Assembly (NCBI GenBank): GCA_003500765.1 | Contig: DNQL01000186.1 | Coordinates: 2,628-11,015, forward strand | Reading direction: 5' to 3' | Origin: Elusimicrobiota bacterium | GTDB lineage: Bacteria > Elusimicrobiota > Elusimicrobia > Elusimicrobiales > UBA9959 | Length of the DNA: 8,388 bases | Part shown: in pieces, positions 1 through 7,063 of the stretch | Layout: every line of letters starts with the position of its first letter | Position numbering within the stretch: the first letter of the stretch is position 1 | Notes under the pieces: model-generated | What the model saw: the letters and a program-made list of their open reading frames with translations, nothing else | Databases searched by the model: none | Told to the model about the DNA's origin: nothing | Position numbers and translations under genes: made by a program

Positions 1-60
1 GTGGCGGAGTGAAGGCCCGGCGAGGGAGACACTGCCGACCCCGGGAATAGCTACTCCGGT
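1..60. other. Left-edge stretch with no assignable gene
   Basis: These 60 bases follow the stop of the DUF1116 gene. I see no T-run or stable stem-loop that would mark a terminator, so transcription may continue. A GTG at 32 on the minus strand stays open to the edge with GGGG six bases upstream and could begin another gene, but ten codons are too few to identify it. A weak imperfect palindrome (GGAATAG/CTACTCC, 44-57, one mismatch) is present and may be chance. Confidence 0.3.
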
Positions 61-1461
61 TTACAGGCCTTTGGCGAAGGCTTCGAAGGCCTTGCGGAAA
101 GGCTCGGCCGGGGCGCTCAGCACGCCCGCGCCCACCTGGCCCACGCCCGGGTCCTTGTGCGCCACCCCGGTGTCGATGAACGGCAGTATGCCGGTCTTCG
201 CCACCTTGACCACGTCTATGCCCGTCGGAGTGCCGCGGAAGTTAAGGTAAGGGATCTTGTAGATATTGTTCTCGCCGGCGGTGATGCCGTACATCGCCAT
301 CGTATAGCTCACCGCGTCGGCGGCGCTGCCGCCCACGAACTGGACTATCGCCGGCGCCGCCGCTATCGCGAAGCCGCCCAAGCCGTTTGTCTCGGTTATC
401 GCGGAATCGCCGATGTCCGGGTTGGCGTCCGCCTTGGTATAGCCGGGGAAGTACAGCGCGTCCGGGACCTCGGCCGGGCCGGTGAACCATCTGTCCCCGG
501 TGCCGGAGAGCTGAACGCCGAAATCCGTGCCGTTGCGCGCCATCACCACCACCACGCTGGAATCCTTCACGCCGCGGCCCGCGTCCAGCGAAGCCTTTGA
601 CAGCGCCATCGAAAGATTCAGGAAGAAATGGTCGTTGCCGTTGACGAAGTTAAGCACCTTCGCGGCGGTCTCCGGATCGGGACAGGTCGTAATGACCGCC
701 GGGGCGATGGCCCGGTAGAACAGCGAAGTGCCGGCGCGGTTGCGGTTATGCACCTCGTCGCCCATGTGCAGCGCCTGCGCCACCATGGACTTGAGGTCTA
801 TCCGGCCCAGCGACTCTATGGCGGCTTTCAGCGCAGGAAAAAGCGTCTTCTCCATCCACTTGAGCCGCTCAATAACTTCGGGGCCGTAGGCGCCGTAGCG
901 CAGCACCTTGCCGAGGCCCTCGTTCTGCGTGGCGTAGGCGTAATTGGAACCCGCCTCGTTCTTTACGATGAAGACCGGCATGGAAGCGGAGATGATGCCG
1001 GCCATGGGACCGACGGCGCCGTGCTCGTGGCAGGGCTCGTACTTTATCTTACCGGAAGCGGCCAGCCGCTCCGCCTCTTTCGGGTTTTTCGCCATGCCTT
1101 CGTACATAAGCGCCGCCATGATGCCGCCGCGCATAGGCCCGCACATTCGGTCCCAGGTCACGGGCGGGCCGGCGTGCAGTATGAGGTCCCGCTTCATCCC
1201 GGGGATCGTATCCAGCGCGACGCCCATGCCGACCAGGGCAGGCTTGGCGTCCAGGATGCGGGCGAGGGCTTTACCGTTGGCCCTGTCGACGCGCGCGGCG
1301 TTTTTCGCGGCCTTCGCCAGCAGCTCCGTCTCCGTCGATAGCGGAGGCTTGAACTGCGCCTGGACGCTCTTTACGCCGGAGTCGTTGAGCCCCTGGCGGA
1401 AGGATTCCAGACCGATATTCACCACTTTAAGTTCCGAGTTGAAAAGTTCCACAGCGTTCAC
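61..1461 (-). CDS. allG: DUF1116 protein, AllG/YlbE-like subunit of oxamate carbamoyltransferase
   Basis: This 466-residue DUF1116 protein matches E. coli YlbE (AllG, about 420 aa) along its length; the extra residues are mainly at the N-terminus. Family blocks in order are LILHAGPPVTW (93-103), MCGPMRGGI (106-114), CHEHGAVGPMAGIISASMP (144-162), NEGLGKVLRYGAYG (180-193), MGDEVHNRN (233-241), ANPDIGDSAITETNGLGG (346-363) and IDTGVAHKDPGVGQVGAG (429-446). With FdrA and DUF2877 it should complete the carbamoyltransferase. The start given is the GTG at 1461, which overlaps the fdrA stop in GTGA. A second in-frame GTG at 1452 lies 8 bases after a good GAAGAGG and would give 463 residues; I cannot choose firmly. 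TAA ends the gene 60 bases from the window edge. It appears cytoplasmic. The substrate may be oxalurate or a related ureido acid. Confidence 0.92.
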   Translation of the reverse strand: MNAVELFNSELKVVNIGLESFRQGLNDSGVKSVQAQFKPPLSTETELLAKAAKNAARVDRANGKALARILDAKPALVGMGVALDTIPGMKRDLILHAGPPVTWDRMCGPMRGGIMAALMYEGMAKNPKEAERLAASGKIKYEPCHEHGAVGPMAGIISASMPVFIVKNEAGSNYAYATQNEGLGKVLRYGAYGPEVIERLKWMEKTLFPALKAAIESLGRIDLKSMVAQALHMGDEVHNRNRAGTSLFYRAIAPAVITTCPDPETAAKVLNFVNGNDHFFLNLSMALSKASLDAGRGVKDSSVVVVMARNGTDFGVQLSGTGDRWFTGPAEVPDALYFPGYTKADANPDIGDSAITETNGLGGFAIAAAPAIVQFVGGSAADAVSYTMAMYGITAGENNIYKIPYLNFRGTPTGIDVVKVAKTGILPFIDTGVAHKDPGVGQVGAGVLSAPAEPFRKAFEAFAKGL

Positions 1462-3020
1462 CTCTTCGCCTTCGCCGCCAGGCGTATTATCTCTCCGGCA
1501 AGCCGGCAGGCGCCGGCGTTGGAAGGCATCACCAGTACGCCCGCCGCTTCCAGCGCGCGCACGACCTTCGAGCGCACCTGCGGGTCCGCCTCGGTGCCTG
1601 TCACGGAAGCGACTATGGAGAGCTCTCGGTTGGCCTTGAAGGCCGCCGCGACCGGGGGGAGAATATCGTCCAGCGGCTTGAGGTTGGCGCCGTAGCCGAG
1701 CACCAGGTCCAGCAGCAGCACCGAGACCTCCGGCTTCTTCGCTTCCGAAATTATCATCTTGTTGCGCAGCGAGAAATCTATCATCGGGTGCGGACGCCCG
1801 ACTGTGAATTCATCCTCACCCAGGTCCACCACGGCGTGGCCGCTCAGTTTTACGGAGTTCTTCAACTTGTTCTTCTTGTCGAGCGGAGCGTTGGAGAGCA
1901 CCGTCCCGGTGAACTCCGGCAGCACGACCTGCGCCTCGCCGACGAAGGTGCCGCCGGTGAACAGGCCACGGAGGAAGCGGCTCCGCCTCTTCTTCGCCGC
2001 CTCCTTTTTGGCCAGTTCCTCGGCCTTCAGGTTCATGTCGTATATAAGTTCCTTGGCCTTGGAGGCCTTGAGACCTTTGCCCAGGCAGGCGGCCTTGTAG
2101 GCGGCCTCCTCCAGCGTCCTGGCCGGGTAGAAGTCGTCCTTGAGCTTCTCTTTCACCTCGCCGCCCAGCAGCACTGCCACTATCGGCTTTTTTATCTTCT
2201 TTACGGCGGCGGTAATTTTCTTCATCACCGACGGATGCGGCGGCTTGGAGACCAGCAGTATGACCTCCGTGCCCTCGTCGTTCGCCAGCATGGCCAGCGC
2301 CTGGAGGAAGGTGAGTCCGCCGACCTCGGCTTTTACGTCGCGCCCGCCGGTGCCGATGCACTGCGATATCCCGGCGCCCTCGTTGGATATGAGAGTGGTC
2401 ACTTCCTGCGCCCCGGTACCGGAAGCGGCCACCAAGCCGATATTGCCGCGCCTCACGGAATTGGCGAAGGCCAGCGGCGCGCCGTTTATTATGGCGGTGC
2501 CGCAATCCGGACCCATGACGAGAAGTCCCCGCTTGACGCCCTCTTTCTTCAGGGCTATCTCCGCTTCAACGGGGACATTGTCGGAGAAAAGCATGACATT
2601 GAGCCCTTTGGCAAGGCAGTCGGCGGCCAGAGTACCGGCGAAGCGGCCGGCGACGCTGATGACGGCGAGGTTGGCGCCTTCGAGCGTCTTCACCGCGTCG
2701 TCGAGACCGGCGGCCTTGCGGTCGGCGCCGGGCGAAGCGGCGGCGGGCTTCTTGTTGAGCAGTTCCTCGGCGGCCCTGAAAGCGGCCTCGGCCGCTTCGG
2801 CGCTGCGCGCGCTGACGGCTATGGCCAGGTCGTTCTCGCCGGCCCTCTCCACTTCCGCGGTCAGGAGGCCGGAAGCCTTTATGAGGCCCTTGTTCTCTTT
2901 GGTGGCCATAACGACGGCGGAATCGATCACGCCGGGAACGGAATTAAGTTTTTTGGCCACCTGCATGAGCGCCACCGAATCGAAATAGGCGCCTTTCTTT
3001 ATCGTGGTCTTTATCGGCAT
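1458..3020 (-). CDS. fdrA: FdrA-like protein (AllF), acyl-CoA-synthetase-fold subunit of oxamate carbamoyltransferase
   Basis: FdrA proteins resemble fused succinyl-CoA synthetase subunits and, in E. coli, work with YlbE and YlbF as oxamate carbamoyltransferase (renamed AllF). This copy has 520 residues, slightly shorter than the roughly 555 of E. coli. The N-terminus (KKGAYFDSVALMQVAKKL, 8-25) matches the family. It is followed by the SucD-like nucleotide/CoA-binding region with GPDCGTAIING (170-180), GLVAASGTGAQEVT (195-208) and CIGTGGRDVKAEVGG (221-235). The C-terminal half has GLFTGGTFVGEA (352-363) and DLGEDEFTVGRPHPMIDF (399-416). A Lys/Ala/Glu-rich linker (320-347) separates the halves. 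I see no SucD-type phosphohistidine GHAGA loop. The ATG at 3020 has AGGAGA 4 bases upstream, overlapping the DUF2877 stop. E. coli fdrA was first known as a multicopy suppressor of ftsH mutants, which says little about its role here. Confidence 0.93.
   Translation of the reverse strand: MPIKTTIKKGAYFDSVALMQVAKKLNSVPGVIDSAVVMATKENKGLIKASGLLTAEVERAGENDLAIAVSARSAEAAEAAFRAAEELLNKKPAAASPGADRKAAGLDDAVKTLEGANLAVISVAGRFAGTLAADCLAKGLNVMLFSDNVPVEAEIALKKEGVKRGLLVMGPDCGTAIINGAPLAFANSVRRGNIGLVAASGTGAQEVTTLISNEGAGISQCIGTGGRDVKAEVGGLTFLQALAMLANDEGTEVILLVSKPPHPSVMKKITAAVKKIKKPIVAVLLGGEVKEKLKDDFYPARTLEEAAYKAACLGKGLKASKAKELIYDMNLKAEELAKKEAAKKRRSRFLRGLFTGGTFVGEAQVVLPEFTGTVLSNAPLDKKNKLKNSVKLSGHAVVDLGEDEFTVGRPHPMIDFSLRNKMIISEAKKPEVSVLLLDLVLGYGANLKPLDDILPPVAAAFKANRELSIVASVTGTEADPQVRSKVVRALEAAGVLVMPSNAGACRLAGEIIRLAAKAKR
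1461..1467 (-). promoter_or_regulatory. Ribosome binding site of the DUF1116 gene that leaves its start ambiguous
   Basis: GAAGAGG ends on the first base of the GTG at 1461, so it cannot serve that codon. It is well placed (8 bases) for the in-frame GTG at 1452. The GTG at 1461 would instead rely on a weaker AAGG at 1469-1472, with a 7-base spacing. Either start is possible. Confidence 0.5.
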
Positions 3021-3024
3021 ATGT

Positions 3025-3030
3025 TCTCCT
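3025..3030 (-). promoter_or_regulatory. Ribosome binding site of fdrA overlapping the upstream stop codon
   Basis: AGGAGA lies 4 bases before the fdrA ATG at 3020. Its first bases are the last bases of the TAG stop of the DUF2877 gene (3031-3029), so a terminating ribosome would sit on the next initiation site. This supports coupled, balanced synthesis of the two subunits. Confidence 0.75.
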
Positions 3031-3874
3031 AAATGTTCATCACGCCGTAGAAGCCGTACAGGAAGCCGGCCGCTATGTCTCCGCCGGAAGTATGCCCCAC
3101 CGCAAGCAGCTCCTCCGCGGCCTTGGCGGTAGAGCGGTTGGAGGGAGAGAACAGCGCCTTTATGACGGCGTTGACGCGCTCGTCGGCGCGCCCCTTGAAA
3201 GAACCCGTGAGGAAAGCGTTGGAGACCAGGTTGGATCCCAGCGCGGCGGTATAGACGCGTTCCTTCACCAACCCCAGATTTTTTCCGGAATACATCTCCG
3301 CCGCGTTGATGCCCAGCAGGTAGCCGCCGAGGAAATCGTCGCCGGACGGCGTCATACCGAAGCCCAGGCCTTTCATGCCGGCCGCTCCCGCCTCGTAGGC
3401 GCCCATGGCAAGGTTTACCGCGGCCTCTTTCATGCGCGTAACGAAACGGCGCTCGAACCCGGTCTTAAAGCGGGTCTCCCTGGCCGCGTCGAGGAGGAAA
3501 ACCGCGCTCTTGGGCGGGGCCGAGGCGCAGATGAGCTTTCGCAGGTGCTGGAGATTGGCCGTAAGCCGGGCAGCCGGGATCTTGGAGACCGCCAGGCGGG
3601 AATCGTACTTGGCTCCCCGCGGCAGCGCCGCTTTCTCGCCGTTAAGGCGGAACGCCTTGCCGTCGAAGGACACTTTCGAGATCTTTTCGGGGAGTTCCTC
3701 CAGGACCACGTTGAAAGGGCCGGCCGGGCGTCCCGCCGGAAGGATCGTCAGAAGGGATTGGCCCTTGCGCAGGTTGACGGCGCGCTCGAAGCGGTAATGA
3801 AGTTTATACTCGCCTTTCTCTATCAGGTCTCCGTAAGAAAGCAGTTTCACTGGTGCGGATATTCGTGACGGCAT
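3029..3874 (-). CDS. allH: DUF2877 protein, AllH/YlbF-like subunit of oxamate carbamoyltransferase
   Basis: This 281-residue protein belongs to the DUF2877 family, close in length to E. coli YlbF (AllH). There it is one of three proteins needed for oxamate carbamoyltransferase (oxalurate + phosphate to oxamate + carbamoyl phosphate). The hallmark is GLGFGMTPSGDDFLGG at 169-184, followed by a second conserved block GHTSGGDIAAGF at 260-271. The Gly-rich TPSGDD segment looks like an anion-binding or catalytic site, but its chemistry is not established. There is no signal peptide or membrane segment. The ATG at 3874 directly follows the amidase stop (TAAATG), with GGAGGAG 9 bases upstream. The next gene starts 8 bases after its stop. 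Family assignment is strong from the motifs and from the neighbouring FdrA and DUF1116 genes; the exact substrate here could differ from oxalurate. Confidence 0.9.
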   Translation of the reverse strand: MPSRISAPVKLLSYGDLIEKGEYKLHYRFERAVNLRKGQSLLTILPAGRPAGPFNVVLEELPEKISKVSFDGKAFRLNGEKAALPRGAKYDSRLAVSKIPAARLTANLQHLRKLICASAPPKSAVFLLDAARETRFKTGFERRFVTRMKEAAVNLAMGAYEAGAAGMKGLGFGMTPSGDDFLGGYLLGINAAEMYSGKNLGLVKERVYTAALGSNLVSNAFLTGSFKGRADERVNAVIKALFSPSNRSTAKAAEELLAVGHTSGGDIAAGFLYGFYGVMNI

Positions 3875-4648
3875 TTACTTTTTCTCCTCCTGCCAGGGAA
3901 AGGCTTTGCGCTCGCCGATGAAGGGGAAGCGCTCCCTGGTCTTGGCCACCAGGTCTTTGTCTATTTTAGTGTCGGAAATGAAAATACCCTCGGCCGCGCC
4001 GGAATCTATCACGACCTTTCCGAGCGGGTCGAAACACATGGAATTGCCGGAATACTCCAGCTTGCCTTCCATGCCTATGCGGTCCACGCCGGCGCAGTAG
4101 GCCTGGTTCTCCACGGCGCGAGCGCGCAGCAGCGTCATCCAGTGCTCGGCGCGGCGGGCCGGCCAGGCGGCGATGGCGATGTAGATATCCACTTCCCTGG
4201 CCTTGTTCCAGAACAGGTAGGGAAAGCGCAGGTCGAAGCAGACGGCGGGCATGACGCGCAGGCCTTCGAGCTCGAAAACGGACTGCCGGTCGCCGGCCTT
4301 GTAATGCTTATCCTCGCCGCCGAAGGCGTAGAGGTGTATCTTGGAATATTCGTTGACCCTGTCGCCGTGGCGGTTGAGGGTGATGAGCTTGTTATAGCCG
4401 CCCTCGACGCCGCCGTAGGAGATATTGATGTTATTGCGCTGGGCCAGGTCGACGAAGAACTGCCGGTCGGAATCGTCCAGCTCGGCGGCGGCCGTGTTCA
4501 TCGTGAACCCGGAGAGCGTCATCTCGGAGAATATGATCCAGTCTATCTCCGCCTTGCGCGGGTGGCTCTCAAGCAGTTCCGTTATCTTTTTCTTGTTCGC
4601 CGCCTTATCTTCCCACTTGATGTCGTACTGGCACAGGGCGAGTCTCAT
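3875..4648 (-). CDS. Carbon-nitrogen hydrolase (nitrilase superfamily, omega-amidase/YafV-like)
   Basis: This cytoplasmic amidase (257 aa, usual length) hydrolyses a non-peptide C-N bond. The catalytic triad is complete: Glu42 in FSEMTLSGFTMN, Lys103 in YSKIHLYAF and Cys137 in AVCFDLRFPYLFW. The second structural Glu is Glu112 in GGEDKHY. The pairing of K-H-L with E-x-x-H-Y and C-[FY]-D-L-R-F-P is typical of the YafV/Nit2 omega-amidase branch, which deamidates alpha-keto acid amides, rather than of true nitrilases. Translation starts at 4648 with GGAGG 9 bases upstream, overlapping the large-subunit stop by 4 bases. Its position between the hydroxylase and the carbamoyltransferase genes suggests it acts on a pathway amide. 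Oxamate, the product of the next enzyme in the E. coli pathway, is one candidate. This is inference; N-carbamoyl or ring-opened amide substrates are equally open. Confidence 0.93.
   Translation of the reverse strand: MRLALCQYDIKWEDKAANKKKITELLESHPRKAEIDWIIFSEMTLSGFTMNTAAAELDDSDRQFFVDLAQRNNINISYGGVEGGYNKLITLNRHGDRVNEYSKIHLYAFGGEDKHYKAGDRQSVFELEGLRVMPAVCFDLRFPYLFWNKAREVDIYIAIAAWPARRAEHWMTLLRARAVENQAYCAGVDRIGMEGKLEYSGNSMCFDPLGKVVIDSGAAEGIFISDTKIDKDLVAKTRERFPFIGERKAFPWQEEKK
3884..3890 (-). promoter_or_regulatory. Ribosome binding site of the DUF2877 gene inside the amidase 3' end
   Basis: GGAGGAG, the strongest Shine-Dalgarno match in the window, lies 9 bases before the ATG at 3874. It falls within the last codons of the amidase gene, whose TAA directly abuts that ATG. 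Confidence 0.75.
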
Positions 4649-7050
4649 TTATTTTTGCCTCCGGCCGCGAGGGCGACCTTTTCTTTGGTGACCGGCATGG
4701 AGTTGATGCGCACGCCCAGCGCGTCGGCCACGGCGTTGGCGATGAGCGGCGCGCAGGGGAGCATCGTGTGCTCTCCCACGCCGCGCGCGCCGTAAGGCCC
4801 GTCGGGCTGGGGGACCTCCACGATTATCGGCACCACCTCGTCCGGCATGTCCTTGGCCGTCGGGATCTTGTAGTCGGAGAAGTTGGGATTGAGCAGTCGT
4901 CCCTTCCCGTCGTAGCGCATATCCTCGTAGAGGACGGTGGCGAAGCCCTGCAGCAGGCCGCCGACGATCTGCCCTTTCACCAGGTCCGGGTTGATGGCCT
5001 TGCCGCAGTCCACGGCCAGCGAGACTTTCTTTATCTTCACCTTGCCCGTTTCGCGGTCCACTTCCAGTATCACGCCGGCGGCGCCGGTGGTGTAATGGAC
5101 GTTGGGGTGACCGCCCTGGCCGGTCTCCGGGTCGCTGATGGCCGAGGTGAACTCCGGCATGAAAAGGCCGGAACCCATGATGGGACCGCCCTTGAAGGTA
5201 TGGTCGTCGGCCTGCATGCCGTTGATCACGAAGTCCCTGAACGGGAGCCTGAAACCGGGCTTGGTGCGGCAACGCACGCACTCGTCCTCGAGGTAGAGCG
5301 TGCTGCGGTCCAGGCAATGCACCCGCTGCACCAGGTCGAAAATGCGCTCGCGCGCCTCCATAGCCGCGCGCTTGACCGCGTTGCCGCAGCTCCAGGTCAC
5401 GTGCGAGCCGACGGTCTGCCACTCGTATGGATTGCGGTCGGTATCGGGCGTCTCGACGCGTATACGGGTGACCGGCAGAGCCAGTACTTCGCCGGCGACC
5501 TGCGCCATTACGGTCAGCAGGCCCTGGCCCATGTCCATGCCCGAGACCAGTATATTCACGCTGCCGTCCTCGTTGAACTTGAGGAAGGCGCTGGAGCTGG
5601 CGTTGGGCGGCATGGCGGGAGCCTTCCAGAAACAGACGACGGACTTGCCGATAGCCTTGCGCGGGTCGCCGGACTTCTCCCGGACGCCCCACCTGATCTC
5701 TTTGGCCGCCTTGTCTATCGCTTCCTGTATGCCGGTGGGGTTCATGTGCGCGCCGTAGGGCAGGGTTTCGCCCTCCTTGATCGCGTTGCGCTTGCGGAAT
5801 TCCACCGGGTCTATGCCCAGCTTCTCCGCCATCCGGGTGAGATGCGACTCCAGGCCGAAGAGGAACTCGGAGTAGCCGAAGCCCCGGTAGGCGCCGCCGG
5901 GGGGGAGGTTGGTATAGGTGCAGACCGAATCGATGCTTATGTTGTCCACGCGGTAAGGACCGCTGGCCGAGAGACCGGCGGCGTTAACCACGTTGGCGCC
6001 GTATTCGACATAGGCGCCGGCATCCCAGTAAAGCCTGAAGTCGAGCGCCGTGATCTTTCCGTCCTTCGTCGCGCCCATTTTTATCTTCGTGGTGACGCCG
6101 AGGCGCTGATAAGTGTTGCGGAACTCCTGCGCGCGGGTCCAGAGCAGCTTGACCGGACGGCCGGGCACGGTTATGGCCAGCGCGGCCGCGATAATCTCCA
6201 TCGTGACGCCGGCCTTGCCGCCGAAGCCGCCGCCGATATAGGTGCTGACCACGCGCACGTCCTTGTGCGCTATGCCGAAGGCCTTGAGCGTCTCGGCGAA
6301 GACATGGCGCTGGGTGAACGGCGACTGCGAAGAGGTCCACATGGTGAGGCGGCCCGAGGCGTCGTAGAGGCCTATGGCGGAGTGATTCTCGATGGCGCAA
6401 TGGGCGTAGCGGGGCACCGTGTAGGTGTCCTCGAGGACCAGGTCGGCGTCCTTGAAGCCCCTGGCCGGGTCTCCCCGGCGGATCTTGCGCCAATGGGCGA
6501 TATTGGTGCCGGGCTTGGGAAAGAACCACGGGACATGGGTGTAGTTCTTAAGGTCGGGGTGAACGAGGGGGGCGTTCTTCTCGAGAGCCTTGACCGGGTC
6601 CATGACGGCCGGCAGGTCCTCGTATTCGGCCTTTACCAGTTCGGCGCCGCGCAGGGCGGTCTTCGGGTCGGTGGCGATGACGGCGGCGACCTGCTCGCCG
6701 ACGAAGCGGACGCGGTCGGTGGCGAAGATGTAGCGGTCGTTCATGTAGAGGCCGAACTTGTGCACGAAGTTGCGGCCGGTGACGACTTTCACTACGCCGC
6801 GGAGCTTCTCGGCGGCGGAGGTGTCTATGGACTTTATCCTGGCGTGGGCGCGGGGGCTCTCTACGAGGGCGGCGTAGAGGAGGCCCGGGCCGAACTCGAG
6901 GTCGTCGGTGTACCTGGCGGCGCCGCGTATCTTCTCCCAGCCGTCTATGCGCTGCACGCTCTTGCCGACGACCTGAAGGCCGTCGTCCTGCGTCTTCACC
7001 TTCCCCTTAACGCCCTTCTTCGGTTTTGAAATTATCTTGTCGATGTCCAT
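4645..7050 (-). CDS. Molybdenum hydroxylase molybdopterin-binding large subunit (XdhA/CoxL family)
   Basis: The catalytic subunit (801 aa, normal length) holds the molybdenum-cytosine or -pterin cofactor and hydroxylates a substrate carbon with oxygen from water. The N-terminal aldehyde oxidase/xanthine dehydrogenase a/b hammerhead spans about residues 37-150, starting at DGWEKIRGAARYTDD. Mo-cofactor motifs follow: GGGFGGK (273-279), AYRGFG (387-392), GMDMGQG (504-510) and GARGVGE (754-760), whose Glu760 is the expected catalytic base. AYRGFG in place of the Cys loop of CO dehydrogenase argues against CO oxidation. A CVRC pair (591-594) lies in the variable region. I chose the ATG at 7050 because AAGAGG lies 6 bases upstream and the protein N-terminus fits; the frame is open further upstream, but those 71 codons overlap the YciI-like gene and look like low-complexity shadow. 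The stop overlaps the amidase start in ATGA. Substrate unknown; purine or another N-heterocycle is plausible. Confidence 0.96.
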   Translation of the reverse strand: MDIDKIISKPKKGVKGKVKTQDDGLQVVGKSVQRIDGWEKIRGAARYTDDLEFGPGLLYAALVESPRAHARIKSIDTSAAEKLRGVVKVVTGRNFVHKFGLYMNDRYIFATDRVRFVGEQVAAVIATDPKTALRGAELVKAEYEDLPAVMDPVKALEKNAPLVHPDLKNYTHVPWFFPKPGTNIAHWRKIRRGDPARGFKDADLVLEDTYTVPRYAHCAIENHSAIGLYDASGRLTMWTSSQSPFTQRHVFAETLKAFGIAHKDVRVVSTYIGGGFGGKAGVTMEIIAAALAITVPGRPVKLLWTRAQEFRNTYQRLGVTTKIKMGATKDGKITALDFRLYWDAGAYVEYGANVVNAAGLSASGPYRVDNISIDSVCTYTNLPPGGAYRGFGYSEFLFGLESHLTRMAEKLGIDPVEFRKRNAIKEGETLPYGAHMNPTGIQEAIDKAAKEIRWGVREKSGDPRKAIGKSVVCFWKAPAMPPNASSSAFLKFNEDGSVNILVSGMDMGQGLLTVMAQVAGEVLALPVTRIRVETPDTDRNPYEWQTVGSHVTWSCGNAVKRAAMEARERIFDLVQRVHCLDRSTLYLEDECVRCRTKPGFRLPFRDFVINGMQADDHTFKGGPIMGSGLFMPEFTSAISDPETGQGGHPNVHYTTGAAGVILEVDRETGKVKIKKVSLAVDCGKAINPDLVKGQIVGGLLQGFATVLYEDMRYDGKGRLLNPNFSDYKIPTAKDMPDEVVPIIVEVPQPDGPYGARGVGEHTMLPCAPLIANAVADALGVRINSMPVTKEKVALAAGGKNK
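4658..4662 (-). promoter_or_regulatory. Ribosome binding site of the amidase inside the large-subunit 3' end
   Basis: GGAGG lies 9 bases before the ATG at 4648, within the last codons of the molybdopterin subunit gene. The two genes overlap in ATGA, the usual arrangement for translational coupling. Confidence 0.7.
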
Positions 7051-7056
7051 ATTTAG

Positions 7057-7062
7057 CCTCTT
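7057..7062 (-). promoter_or_regulatory. Ribosome binding site that fixes the large-subunit start
   Basis: AAGAGG lies 6 bases before the ATG at 7050, in the 13-base gap after the YciI-like stop. It decides the start: the same frame stays open up to 7263, but that stretch overlaps the YciI-like gene and lacks a family-like N-terminus. Confidence 0.75.
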
Positions 7063-7063
7063 T

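Noticed and set aside
44..57. Imperfect palindrome GGAATAG/CTACTCC after the last stop codon
   Set aside because: No loop, no T-run and one mismatch, so it is not a terminator. It is too short to claim as an operator without conservation.
75..100. Repeated AAGGC/GCCTT segments near the 3' end of the DUF1116 gene
   Set aside because: They lie within coding sequence and are explained by Lys, Ala, Phe and Glu codons (KAFEAFAKG region), not by a structured element.
1788..3032. Plus-strand open frame of about 414 codons opposite fdrA, and similar frames opposite the other genes
   Set aside because: Same shadow effect; no family motif is visible and each lies fully across a well-supported minus-strand gene.
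4768..7029. Long plus-strand open frame (about 753 codons) opposite the Mo subunit gene
   Set aside because: It is the antisense shadow of a GC-rich gene. The translation is rich in Ala, Gly, Val, Arg, Asp and His with no recognisable motif, while the opposite strand holds a complete molybdenum hydroxylase subunit.
4645..7050. Aerobic CO dehydrogenase large subunit
   Set aside because: The characteristic active-site Cys loop is replaced by AYRGFG, typical of other hydroxylases in the family.
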